A DNA stretch of 64,000 bases, taken from Flammulina velutipes. Its lineage: Eukaryota; Basidiomycota; Agaricomycetes; Agaricales; Physalacriaceae. Each line of letters opens with the position of its first letter. Within the stretch, counting starts at the first letter, position 1. Location of the stretch: contig CM022373.1 of the NCBI GenBank assembly GCA_011800155.1, positions 1,612,001-1,676,000 on the forward strand, given 5' to 3'. Shown in pieces: positions 1-13,700 of this stretch. Under the pieces are notes generated by a model, which did no database searches, was not told where the DNA came from, and saw nothing but the letters and a program-made list of their open reading frames with translations. The translations under genes were made by a program, and so were the position numbers.

Positions 1-1500
1 GGGAACGACTTTAAAAACAACCCCCTGGAGATCGCGTATGGCTCCAAAGTGACGCTGAAGAGTATGGGGTGGGGCGGGGGTCTCCTGCACTCGCACGTCC
101 AGACTTACCCGACGGGATCTTCCCAGCAGCAGGTTACGTGCTACCATTACAAGGACGAGAACAACAACTGGGTTATATTGCCGACGTGGGAGAAGCCGGC
201 GTACAACCCGAACGATGAGCTCCAGTTCGTGAAGCATGGTGACGTGGTGAGGTTGAACCACGTCCCGACGACGCGCAACCTGCACTCGCACAACATCCCG
301 GCGCCGGTGACGAAGCTGAACCATGAAGTGTCGTGTTACGGGAACGCGACGATTGGGGATGCGCACGATCATTGGGTGGTGGAGGTTGTGGATGATATTA
401 AGCAGGGGAGGAGGGAGAATGTGGATAAGATCCATTCGTTGACGACGAGGTTGCGGTTTAGGCATAAGGCGCTTGGGTGTTATTTGAGGGCGGCGAACGC
501 TATTCTGCCTCAGTGGGGGTTCAAGCAGATCGAGGTTAGCTGTACGTCGGATAATGATCCTGGGGATACGCACACGTATTGGAACGTGGAGAGTCATTGG
601 AATGATCGACGTGAGTCTTTTCGTTTCCTTCTCTTCCAATTTTTTTTACTGATATGAGATATGTAGTTCCGAGGGGCGATACGAAGTACTACAAATCCCC
701 GTTCCTGCGCGACTTTTGGCATTTGAACGTGGCGATGATGACTTCTAACAACGCGCTGATCCCGGACCCCGACAAGGAGGATATACTGGCGTCTAAACCG
801 TTTGATTGGCCGTTCCTGCATCTTGGGCTGAGGATGTGTGGGTGGGGGGACCAGCAGATCAAGTATTACCTTATGGGCACGCCACTCATCTGGTGGGGCA
901 GCGGTGCGAGTCTGATTGTGGCTCTGGTATCGTGTGGGGTGTATTTGTTGAGGATGCAGAGAAAGTATGTGGATATGGACCCGAGGGAGTGGGAGCATTT
1001 TTTGTATGTGGGTAAGATTGCGTTTGTGGGGTGGGCGCTTCATTATGGTGCGTTTTCTTCTCGTTTCGTTTCGTTTCTGGGATGCTGATATGTTGGTTGT
1101 AGTGCCGTTCTTGATTATGGGACGGGTGACGTATGTTCATCATTATGTTCGTTGTTTTCTCTTCACACTCTTCTTCTTCTTCTGGTTACTAATCTGGGGT
1201 CGTTGGTAGCTGCCGACGCTTTACTTTGCCGTGTTGATGTTCGCGCATCTGTTGGACCATTTCGTGTTCTCGTCAAAGAGGCTGACGACGAAGAACAAGA
1301 GCATTGCGTTTGGGGTTATTGCCGGATCGATCTTGTTGACGTTCTGGTGGTTCCGCGGTGTTGCGTTTGGGATCGAGGGCCCGATTGGGGAGCATAAAGG
1401 GCTGCAGTGGCGCAAGGTATGGTATTCATTCACGTCATATGTGGTTTGGTGGCTGACATGTTTGGTTTTGCAGAGCTGGAATATCTACAATAGTTTGTGA
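1..1500 (+). CDS. Protein O-mannosyltransferase, C-terminal part (5' end outside window)
   Basis: ER membrane enzyme that transfers mannose from dolichyl-phosphate-mannose to Ser/Thr of secretory proteins. The window opens in frame inside the luminal MIR region (GGGLLHSHVQTYP, then several HSH-type repeats), followed by the C-terminal transmembrane part with the family segment HYVPFLIMGRVTYVHHY. Five exons join in frame: 1-610, 667-1047, 1103-1146, 1210-1416 and 1474-1500; the introns are 55-63 bp GT-AG. The protein ends in WRKSWNIYNSL. The MIR wording resembles the PMT2 subfamily more than PMT1 or PMT4, but the catalytic N-terminal loop lies outside, so the subfamily is tentative. It converges with the MAP kinase gene downstream. 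No frameshift is seen. Confidence 0.92.
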
Positions 1501-1813
1501 GATGACGGGTGTGATGTGGGGAGAGATCGTTGCAGGATAGTTACCATATGTTATCGGACATGGATATTTAATCTGGCTATCTGTTCATCGTGTGGCGTTC
1601 GTTGGAACGAGGGGCATGTACAACGCGCGATCGACAGGTGTCCCTGTCACGCACATACTAAAAACCTGAAAACCCAAGTGAAATCCTTTCAATAATATGT
1701 TACAAAATGTGTTTATGTGTGGGCGTAAATGACTATGATAGCACAGCAAACAGAAACAGCGGCCACAGACCGCTAGGAGAAGGAAAAGAAAATGGGATAA
1801 CAGTCCGGGTCAT
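1501..1813. other. Intergenic region between two convergent genes
   Basis: 313 bp between the stop codons of the mannosyltransferase (+) and the MAP kinase (-). It should hold both 3' UTRs and polyadenylation signals (an AATAAT lies near 1690). I see no further gene or repeat here. Confidence 0.6.
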
Positions 1814-3186
<1,373 letters not shown>

Positions 3187-3209
3187 CGTCGTCGTCGTCG
3201 TCGTCGTCG
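3187..3209. repeat. CGT trinucleotide microsatellite at the MAP kinase start codon
   Basis: About seven tandem CGT units immediately upstream (in the gene's sense) of the MAP kinase ATG at 3186. Only 157 bp separate this start from the next gene's stop, so the repeat sits in the 5' UTR or core promoter. Confidence 0.85.
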
Positions 3210-3343
3210 ACCTTGGTTGTAGTAGGAAGAGAGAAGGTGAGCGTTATTAATCTGATCGCTATTGTTGTTGTTATTACAACAGACACATGGTATATTGATG
3301 GCCCTTGTCAATCACAATAGCAATCCAAGAACAAGAGCTATAG

Positions 3344-4009
3344 CTATTGTTCAATCTCTTGCATACGTTTCAGCATAACAGCCGCTCTTTCGTCGTCTCC
3401 AGAAATCTCCGAGAGCCTGTCTTTCCAGAGTGCCCAACGTCCCAGACTGTATCCGCTGTCCCCGCGCCACCGTGTCCCTCCTTTGGTTGCCGTAGTACCC
3501 AGTACCCCCTGCACGGACAGCCCGTACATCCTCGACCCAGCATACTGGATCCAAGCCGACGCTGCCGCCAATTCATCTTCCCCTGCCTCCGACGCCTCCA
3601 AAGCTGCCCTCATCGCCCAAATTCCAAAATTCGCGAGGTCAAGGACCCGTCCCTCCTCCAGCCTCGCAGCGAATCCATTGATGGTCTGCCAATCTCCTTT
3701 CCCAGGGCCCGAGACGTTCCATAGCTCTCGGATCAGCATCCCGAGCGGGATCAAGTTCGACCAATCTACTTTGCTTGTTGGCTCCAGTCGTTTCAAGCTC
3801 TGCAGGAGCGAGGTGAGCTCATCTAGCTTTACCGAGTCGGGCGCGTACGTCCGCATACGATCCAAGATGTGTTGGAACAGGTTGTAGGTGGCTTCATCAG
3901 GTTCAGCCACAGATCCATCGATGATATTGCGCAGATCTTGCGCGGTTTCCTGGCTGGATGATTGTGAATCGAGGTATGCGGTAAGAGTCTCTTTGATCTT
4001 TTCGTCCAT
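3344..4009 (-). CDS. Hypothetical protein, DUF3632-like
   Basis: Single-exon 221-aa acidic, mostly helical protein with no signal peptide or membrane span. The pattern of a helical repeat region followed by W..LIPLGMLIRELWN and W..INGFAARLEEG, then an alanine-rich helix ending in a Trp-rich segment, resembles the fungal DUF3632 family; I recall that family only in outline, so this is tentative. No function is known. The start at 4009 is the first ATG and matches the compact spacing. It was divergently paired with the T1-type ribonuclease gene now at 14444; the Ty3 element at 4247 separates them. Confidence 0.7.
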   Translation of the reverse strand: MDEKIKETLTAYLDSQSSSQETAQDLRNIIDGSVAEPDEATYNLFQHILDRMRTYAPDSVKLDELTSLLQSLKRLEPTSKVDWSNLIPLGMLIRELWNVSGPGKGDWQTINGFAARLEEGRVLDLANFGIWAMRAALEASEAGEDELAAASAWIQYAGSRMYGLSVQGVLGTTATKGGTRWRGDSGYSLGRWALWKDRLSEISGDDERAAVMLKRMQEIEQ

Positions 4010-4246
4010 CGTTGATGGTGAGAGTCAAACTGCGTTGCTGTCTATCCTTTGATTCCTTTCGCACACGGTCGATGATTCATGTGGCCCCAAAAACGTGCCA
4101 TAACACCCACATGTGTACGCCGTGGAGATAATGCCACTCTACCGTGTGGTCTTTTGTCACTTCGACGGCCCGTCAGCTATCTACGGCCTTCTCTGGCGTC
4201 TCTTTGCTCGTCCTCTCATCCGCCTTGCCTCCATGTGATACCACGC
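4010..4246. promoter_or_regulatory. Remaining left half of a split divergent promoter
   Basis: 237 bp upstream of the DUF3632-like gene. Together with 14286-14443 it made a shared promoter of about 395 bp before the Ty3 element inserted at 4246. I see no clear TATA box. Confidence 0.5.
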
Positions 4247-4576
4247 TGTAACGACGGCGCCTAAACGCGACGTCACAAATCTCCCACACGCGATGCCTAT
4301 CCTATTCCATTTCAGCATACGCGTTACTCGTTCCTTGTCCCTTAGTTCTACAGCCTCTTGTTTTAGCCTTCTCTTTTATCTCTTACTCACCTACTATTAC
4401 TCATACAATCTGCCCAGTATATATAGACTGCCAAACCGTCGAGTAGAAGTAGGAATACTTGAATTACCCCTTTACCCTGTCATTCGAGCGCCTCTGAGTT
4501 TCGAACCCTCGACACTCACCTCTTCGCTATATCCCGGTGTAGCGCTACCGTGACTCTCCGTCTCGCTATCGTTACA
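4247..4576 (+). repeat. 5' LTR of element 1
   Basis: 330 bp, starting TGTAACGACGG and ending CTATCGTTACA. It contains TATATATAG at about 4419, a likely TATA box for the element transcript. The 86-codon open frame inside it is present in both LTRs and is not taken as a gene. Confidence 0.93.
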
Positions 4577-4741
4577 TATTTTTGACAGTCAACCGACTAC
4601 TCGTTCTCGCGCTTTCCAACAAGCGCATCTAAAAAAGCCTCCAGTCGACGGAGCCACTCGGTCTGATCAACCTGGTCTATCCTCGACGCACTTTTCTCTA
4701 TCTTTCTCACACTATCTCTGCTTCTTATCTCCCACGCGACC

Positions 4742-7700
4742 ATGTCTTCTCGCTATAACCTCCGTCGTACTCGCGCGCGGGCCAACTCAGTCCCGGCGAG
4801 CCCTTCTTTCGTTGGCGAACCCGAGAACCTAGGTGCGTATTTGCAAAAGTCTCCCTTTTCTGATACGTCTCTTCTTAGAAATACAAATGCGGCTGCGCGT
4901 CGCGAGCTGGAACCGGAACCTGAGGGTGCCCCGGTCCCCAATGAGAACGCTGCCCCCGCGGGCATGCAAGTACCATTGAGTAGCCCTGCGGAATCCATTA
5001 TGGAGAAGCCGCAGGAGGCCCAAGAGGACATTGTCCAAAGGGTAGACTACGAGTCTGAGGACTCAGCTGAGAGCGACGCGAGCCGTCACTCTTGGTCGAC
5101 GGTAACGTATCATCGTCGTCGTAGCCATAAACTAGTCAATAAACTTTCTGAACCGAACATATCCCTTTCGAGTGCACAAAAAGAAACGGTCCAGAAGGCA
5201 GAGGGAAAACTGTCTTCCAAGGAAGCATACCTCATCAAGCAAAGGAACCAAGGTTTGAAAATCTATGAACCAGGTGAGCGCATGGATTCTTCTGAGGAAG
5301 AAGAACCACGCCGCCCAGACTCTCCTGCAATTCCGCATTTCGGAAAAGGAAAAGGAATCGACCCCCGAAATTGGGGAAATATATTCCTTGATCTAGATGG
5401 CAGTGAAACTGTCATTTTGCAACATGCCATGCTCGAACAGGCTAAACGAGCACTGAACGGAGCCAAACACTTCTCAAGTGATGTTCTCTTGGTAGACGAA
5501 GAAGCTCCGGGAACGGATGCAAGTGGTGACGAATTTGTCAAGCCACAGGGTGTCTCAACTCCAATTTCGTTTGGACGCCACAACAGCGTGGATCAAGTTT
5601 CCCAATCGGGAAAAGGTACACAAGCATCTGATTTAGCTGGTAGTAGTTCAACGCGATCATTTACTCCGAAGAACTCTACCACGTCAACCTCACAGCCTTC
5701 GGGCAAAAAGGTTAAATCTGTAGAAATCACGGATGAGCCTTCCAGTGATGAACCTCACCATAAGCGGAAGAAAAAGTCCAAACATTCCAGAAAGAACCGG
5801 GAATCGACTCCGTTAACCGTTAACGTTGAGGACCGGATCAGAGATGTGGTTGAGGATCGCCGCAAGAAGCCTGCTGCCAAGTCCGCGACAGAGTTTTTGA
5901 AACCGTCTGCTCAAATTGCAGTTAACAGCCATTTGGACAGACTTCTCCATGGAAAGAGATCTTCACAGCCTCCTAACGGGCCGTCTGACTCGTCAAGCTC
6001 ATCAGAATCAAGCTCTGACTCCGATAGCAGCTCTGACTCCGAGTCCTCATCCTCATCATCCAATAGTAGTTCCTCTTCGGGACGGAACCGGAAAAGGAAA
6101 TCCAAGAAGAGAAAGAGCAAACGAACCAAACGTTCCATTCTCAAGCCTGAACCACCTGAAAAATATAGTGGGAATGCGAACGTTCGGGATTTCATGCGTT
6201 TCGTGACCGACGGAACAGCTTATCTGCGTGATGGACGTGTTCCTAAGAAAAGCCGTGTTGCTAAATTAGCACGGTATTTGACGGGAAGTGCTCAAGACTT
6301 TTACATCAGCCGCATTGCAGATGATGTCAGGCACTGGAGATTGAAAAGATTCTTTACCGAACTCTATAATCATTCTTTCCCGTTAACGTATCGTTTAGAT
6401 CAACGACGAAAGCTTCAACGTACCTATCAGAATGATCGATCCGTGAGACAATTTGTTCTTGAACTTGACGAACTTTTCAACACTGTTGGCGTCATCGACG
6501 AACGTGAGAAGGTTCTCAAGCTATGGACTGGCTTTAGTGACCGTATCCAGAAGGGCCTTTGGCGAGAGAAACTATCTCCAGAATCTGCAAACTATACCAA
6601 TGTGGTAGAAACAGCTGAAATGATTGAGATGATTGATGGTATTGGCCGCAAGAAAGACATTTCATCATCCCGGAAGTCTGAGCATACTGCAGGTAGCGGA
6701 AGGACTTTCCAAGAAAGAAAGAAATCCAATACTGTGTCCTCAATGCAACAAACACATGGTGCAGGAACATCATTGCGAATTCCGAACCAATCCTCTCATG
6801 GGAATCCCAAACGCCACAATCATAAACGACATGGCGAAGCGCGGAAACCTGAATACAAGCCAAAGGAGCGGCGGCCCGAATTATCGGACAAGAAAAAAGA
6901 AGAGTACCGCGCAGATGGTCGTTGCTTCAAGTGCGGTGAAAAGGGACATATGAGTTATCAATGTCCTTCCGGGAAGACAGTCTCCGGTGGCAAAGGAAAC
7001 TCACCGCCTGGAATTCATTCATCAGGCATACGTGTACTTGAAGATGACGGTGAAACGTCTCACCTAGATCCCATTGCTGATATCTGGACTGGCTCTATCC
7101 GCTTCGCACTCTCTGAGGATTACCAGGAATATTACTATTCTAGCGATGATGAATCTACTGTTCCCAGTGACACCTCAAGTTCTGGAATTTCGAATTCCGA
7201 ATTTGCGGAGGTAGAGGATTTCCTTGAGGATCTCCTTGACCGTGAAGACCGTGCCTACAGTGTGGCGGCGTCAAATTCAGAATTTGTCCCGTATGTCGGC
7301 TATGATCTTGAGGAAACCTTTCGGTCCAGTCTTGAGGAGTTCAGGGACTTGCGACGAAAATTTCAGAGCTATAAATCATCAGAGGGAGACGACTCTGACT
7401 CTGACTTGCCCCGCTTGTCTAACGTCTCTGAATCCAGCTCGTGCTCTCCAACACCTCTTCCTTCGTCAAACGAAACCAGTACCTCATCCTCAACAATGTC
7501 AAACATGGTCCCGTTGTTGCAAGCTATATCTACGAACACAAGGATTACCGGGTTTCAGGACTATTGCGGCTACGTTCCCTACATCCCAGTTCGCCCGTTT
7601 CCTGATGTTAACACCAACAAAGCTACGGGCCGCGCTTTCACTATCAGTCCTACTGAGTACGCGTACCCAACTACGACTTGGGACTTGGGTTCCGCGTTAG

Positions 7701-10700
7701 GTATCAAACAGGATGACGACACCGACAACGTCAAGGGTGCTGCTCTGTCTCTAGCTGCCTTCCAGCGGTGTAACCCAGTCCTCTCGGATGGCGCTTATGC
7801 TGTCCGAAACACCTATACGGCTATCGAGGAGTTTAAAAAGCTGCTTGGTAACAATGGTGCGCATAACTCACGTTATTGGAATGCACTGGCTAACAGCTAC
7901 CTAGTCAATCACCGGATTACTAGCCTTGACAAGCCCGTCGCCGAGATCCTCACTACCTGGATGACGGAGGCTATGAGCTTTACATCCATCATCCGCGCAG
8001 ATCAGTTAGCTACCTGGAATGAGCCTCCTTTCTTCGACCGCCGTCGCTTCCTTCCCAACTACCCAGATGACCGCCATTACCCCGTTATTCGCCTCGATCG
8101 ATACGACGTTCAAGGACGCGGCATGTGGGCATACCAGTCCTGGGACATCACGTTCCACTACGACCTCCCAATGCCTGGCCCACCCGATTGTGTCGGCAAC
8201 ATCTACGAGAGTGCTGCTGAGTACTTGCTCGCGCGTGGAGCTCCCTATCCCGGTGAGAACCATGATTCGTACGACCAGCGGTCTCGCTCTTGGGTCGTCT
8301 ACAAGACCTCCGAATCCCAACATGTCATCATGGACTCGTACTACTACGGGACAGATGGCAGCGAGGTGCGCTTCCCAAGCGACCTGCTCTACGATGACAA
8401 CTTCAATATTGTCGAGTATTACGCTGGCCTTCGTGCTATCCAAGGTGGTGGCGATCAGGAGTTGTATGAAGAGGGAAACCGCTGGGTTGGTATGAAGACG
8501 ATGGTCCATTTAGAAACGGACTGTGTCGAGAACCTCTTGGCCCTCCATGCTCCCTACCCTGGTGACAGGATTGACGATTTCTATCGTCCACGTCGTTTCG
8601 CGGCCCGACGCGATGGAGACGATATTGAGGTCTGGGACACCCATCAAGGTTTTCGAACCCGTATCCCGCGCAGGCTGTTGCTCAACGAAAAGCTTGATCT
8701 CGCTGGATTCTATCGCCGCCGTCTTGAGACAGGAAATCGTTCTCCTGGGCCTGATGGAGTTGACGAATTAGAAGGTGAGTTAGATTTACTATTCTCTGAC
8801 TTACCAGAAATTCATCTTCACGGTGTGCAGGTCCCGCGAACCCAGTACGCAGCCGTCCAACGGAATTCTTCACGCGTGAAGGACTCATCGCGGAAGGTGC
8901 CAAGGACAATAGTGCTGGCCGTGTTGCTTGATGGAAATCCGTGTAGAGCACTCGTAGATACTGGCTCAATGGCAGATATTATTTCAACTACATTGCTTGA
9001 TCAGCTTAAGTTCACGAAAATCGAACTAGAAAAACCGCTTGCCTTGCAGCTCGCCTGTCAAGGATCTCGTTCTAAGATAAACTATCAAACTCGCGTGCGC
9101 TTCCAATATCAAGGGATTGACGATCAGCGTCTCTTCGATGTCGCGAACGTTTCGGGATACGATGTTATATTGGGAACGCCGTGGCTACACCAATATCAAG
9201 TAACTGTTGGATTCAATAAGCCTCGCGTTATCGTTGGAAGCAAGAAATGCTTACCTATAAGCGAAGGAGATTGGGTCTCAAAAATTGCGTCCCGTGGAGC
9301 GCGCATCGAGGAAGATGAACTCGAGCGCTGCCGCAAGGAGATCATTGAATATGCACGTCCCCTCTTTAAAAAAGCGGCTGAGACACCACTGCCTCCTCTA
9401 CGAGCAATCAATCATCGTATCCCATTGATCGATAAGAATAAAATTTACCCGTGGCGTCCATCCAAATGTCCTGAGAAATTTCGCTCTCAGTGGGCTGAGA
9501 AGCGAGATGATTATCTACGTACAGGACGCTGGCAAACGTCAACGGCAAGAAATGCATGTCCATTAATGTTCTTACCAAAGAACGATGATCCTACTCGTAT
9601 GCGGGTCGTTTGTGATCTTCGACCCCGAAATGCAAACACGCAGCGGTTAGCGTCTCCCATTCCCGATGTTCATGGGATACGGCGACGTATGGCAAATGCT
9701 GTTTATAGGTCAACGATGGATGGAAGTGACGCATTTGAACAAATACGTACTGAACCTGAGGACGTCGAAAACGGAGCAATTGCGACTCCTGATGGCATTA
9801 TGGTCAGCCATGTTATCTTGCAAGGTGACACAAATGGACCGGCAACATTCCAGGCGTGCATGGTGCATATCTTTGCGCCATATATCGGACGCTGGATGGA
9901 TGTATACCTAGATGACATTGTCGTCTACTCGGATACTCTCGACAAACATATGACTCACCTTAAAACGGCGATCGATATTCTCGCAGCAAACAAGTTTTAC
10001 CTTGCTGAGCGAAAGATGAAGATACTCGTCTCCGAGGTTAAGGTGTTGGGTTGCATTGTCGACGATAATGGTATCCGCATGGATCCGCATAAGGTCGATT
10101 CAGTCTTGAAGTGGCCTACACCAACGAATCGAGATCTTCTGCGCGGATTTTTAGGATCAGTCGGTTATCTCGCAGACGACGTAGACTCTGTACGCATACC
10201 TATGGGTGTTCTGAGTACCATTACAGGTGACGCAGTTCCATTCCGTTGGGGCTATACCGAACAACGTGCTTTCGAGGACATTAAGCGCCTCGTAAATGCA
10301 GGTGGTAGTCGAAGTCGCAAACCTTTGGATTACAGCGCAGGCGCGCCTCCTGTTTGGCTCGTAACGGATGGTTGCGCTACTGGAATTGGCGCTGTCGTAA
10401 CCCAGGGACTTGACTGGAAGACGGGCACCATTGCTGCGTATTTCTCTGCCAAGCTGAACTCTGCGCAGCAGAATTATCCCGTCCATGAGATCGAGATGTT
10501 GGCTGGTGTTGAGGCAATGCTTCGCAACCGAGATATCCTACAAGGTCAACAGTTTACTTGGGTAACTGATCATCGTGGATTGGAATACCTTTTGAACCAA
10601 AAGGACCTGTCGGGACGCCAGGCGCGTTGGATGGAAAAGCTTAGCATGTTCGCTTTCACCGTCAAGTATGTGCCAGGTGTTGAGAATGTCCTTGCCGATG

Positions 10701-13700
10701 CTCTATCGCGAATCTACTCCAATGAATCGTTAGGTACGGTACGTGCTCGAAGCGAGTACACGTACCACGATGTCGTTGATAACGACATTCTGGGCCAATT
10801 GGGAGTTACTATGCCTCTACTGGCTGGTGCGGAGGGCGCGTCGAATTCAATCACAAAAGATCTTGATGTCGCACCCGTGTCTCTGCGTGAACGAAAAGCA
10901 GTCAGCTACGCACCACCTGCTAGGAATAAGCGAGTACTCACCGAATCTGAAGCCTTTGCAAAACGAATGAAAGGAAAGCTCGTCTTCAAAGGTCCCCGTG
11001 AACAACGAGCGGAGGGCGCGGATGGTGGTATTGCAAATGCCCTAGACCAACCACTTGCAAATGCCCCAGACCAACCGAAAGTGTCGTTGGCAGCACCTCC
11101 TTCCCAAGAACCATCCATGTCGCAAATGGGTGGTCAATCATACAGCGAAACAACAGACATATTGGCGGAACCAATAGTCGAGCCAGAGGCCGACGATCCG
11201 GGCGTTGAGTCGTCTTTGCAAATTGACGACGTGGTTGAATTTCAACCAGGAACAAGCGCCGACTCGGATCAAATCACGAACGGATCAACTATGGACTCCG
11301 ACGTTGAACGTCCCGTCTCTTTGAACAACATTGTGTCTGGAGGACGCGCAGCAATCGATCTCGAAGGATCTATACGAAATAGATACAGCAAAGATGTTCT
11401 ATTTCGTGCAGTACTTGCTAAACCGAAGGAGTTCCGTAATTTTGAATCCGAAGATGGATTGCTATACCTACGGCAACAGGATGCGCGATTACTATGCATT
11501 CCTGACATTACCATTGGTGGACGAAGTATTAGAGAGATCGTCATTGATGAAGCTCATTCGCTTTTGGCGCACCTTGGCTACCGAAAGACTTTGAGCTATC
11601 TCCGGTCCCAGGTTTGGTGGAAAACCATAGTTCAAGACGTCGAGGCCTATTGCAAGACTTGCCGTACCTGTTCTAGAATAAAACCAAGCTCTCAAAAGCC
11701 ATTCGGACTTTTGCAGCCACTGGGTCCACCCAGTTATCCTTGGGAAGTCATAGGAATTGACTTTATGGGCCCGTTACCTGTATCAAAGAATCGCGATGGT
11801 GAATTTGACTCGCTCACAGTGATAGTGGATCATCTTACCGGAATGGTTCATCTAGTTCCCGGACGAACAACTTACAAGGCAAAAGACGTGGCAGAACTCG
11901 TCTTTGCAGAAGTCTACAAACATCATGGTTTGCCTAAAGCTATTGTAAGCGATCGGGATAGTCTATTTACGAGCCAGTTCTGGTCTCATCTTCACAAACT
12001 TATTGGAGCTAAGTTGAAGATGTCATCGGCGTATCATCCAGAAACGGATGGACTCACGGAACGCGCAAATCGTACAATAGAACAGATGCTGAGGCAGTGC
12101 ATAGCGCCGAATCAAAAGGATTGGGTCTCGCGGCTTCCTGCTATAGAGTTTGCTATCAATCTTGCTCGATCTGAAACGACTGGTTATTCTCCGTTCTTTC
12201 TAAACTCTGGTCGCATACCTCGTTCCATGATTTGGAATAATGCACGGAATGATGAATACCCCGGTGTACGAGTATTTGCTCAAAAGCTGAAGCAGTCAGT
12301 TATCGCAGCTCATGATAGCATTCTTGAGGCGCGCGTCAAACAGACTCGTGACGCTAACCGGAAACGACGACCTGCACCATTTACTGTTGATGATTTAGTG
12401 TACCTCTCAACGGCAAAGATCTCGTTCCCCAAGGGAACAGCACGGAAACTCGTACCCAAATACATAGGGCCTTACCGAATTCTGAAAGACTTCGGAAACG
12501 AGTCGTTCCGTATTGATCTCCCCGCTTCCCTAAAACGGCGTGATATTCATGATGTGTTCCATGCATCTAAGCTTCGGATACACATACCGAATGATGATAG
12601 ATTGTTTCCTGGACGACTTGACACCCAGGTACAGCCGTTCGAAGACGGTGAGAATGAATGGGCCGTAGATCAAATTACTGATCATGCTGGCCGTGGCGCA
12701 CACTCTTGTTTCCTGGTAAAATGGAAATCTGGTGACTCAACGTGGCTTCCATTTGATAAAGTGGAGCACTTACATGCTTTATCCAATTATCTTGAAGCTA
12801 TGAATGTCCCCTCAGTGGACAAACTCGCCAAGGGACGCGCCGACCTCACTGAAGAAGAAACGGATGAAATATTCTTTGGCTCCGTTATTGCGTTCGGCGT
12901 ACCTTTAGCGACGGATCAGTTTGAATTGGATAAAGAAAATATCCCCCCTAAATGGTTTATCCGACGCACCGAAGGTATTAAAGGGAATGCTCGAGGAAAG
13001 CTCCTGTACCGCCCTTTATCCTATCGACGCGTTCTCTCACCCATGGCTGCCCCCGACTATCAGGACTCGTACCCCCTCAACTTGCATGCTGATGGAGGTT
13101 CTATCAAGCTCTCCGAGGACGGCCAATACTCTTGGGAAGATGGTGTTGGGAAATTCACTGTCGGAGAGGAGATCGTTCGTGGTTTTATCAACTTCTCTCA
13201 TGAACTTGAACAATTAGACATGGTCACCGACCCATACCATCGCCGCCCGGGAACCATGTATCTTCGCTTTGCCGAAGTCTTCAACGCGTACCGATCCATC
13301 CGCCAGAAGTTCGTCACCTACGACCCCGCTACTGGAGAAATCTATCGCACCCCGAATTATCCCGTCACCTACTACCACTTCTTCAATAGTGACAACGATC
13401 CCGCCTGGAATGTCTCTCCTCCCGTGTCCGACGCTGGCGACATGGACGCCGACTATTCCGAGGACGACGAAGTCTCTCCTCCCTCAGCTCCCGTTACCAA
13501 GCCACGCGCCCCTTCTCCTCGTCCGTCCCCTCAACGCAAGGTTAAGACGCAGGGACGCGATCGCGGAAGACCCTTCCCCACCCCCACATCTTCCAACCGC
13601 CGGATCGATGATCGCCATGACGCCGCCGAGTTCTCGTTTGCTGGGCGGAAGTTCAGACGCGGAGAGCAGGGTGTCTTGATGAACCTGGTCTTCGAACGTC

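Noticed and set aside
4293..4553. 86-codon open frame in both LTRs of element 1
   Set aside because: Its identity in the two LTRs follows from LTR identity; low-complexity Leu/Ser/Tyr content and no motif. Treated as LTR sequence.
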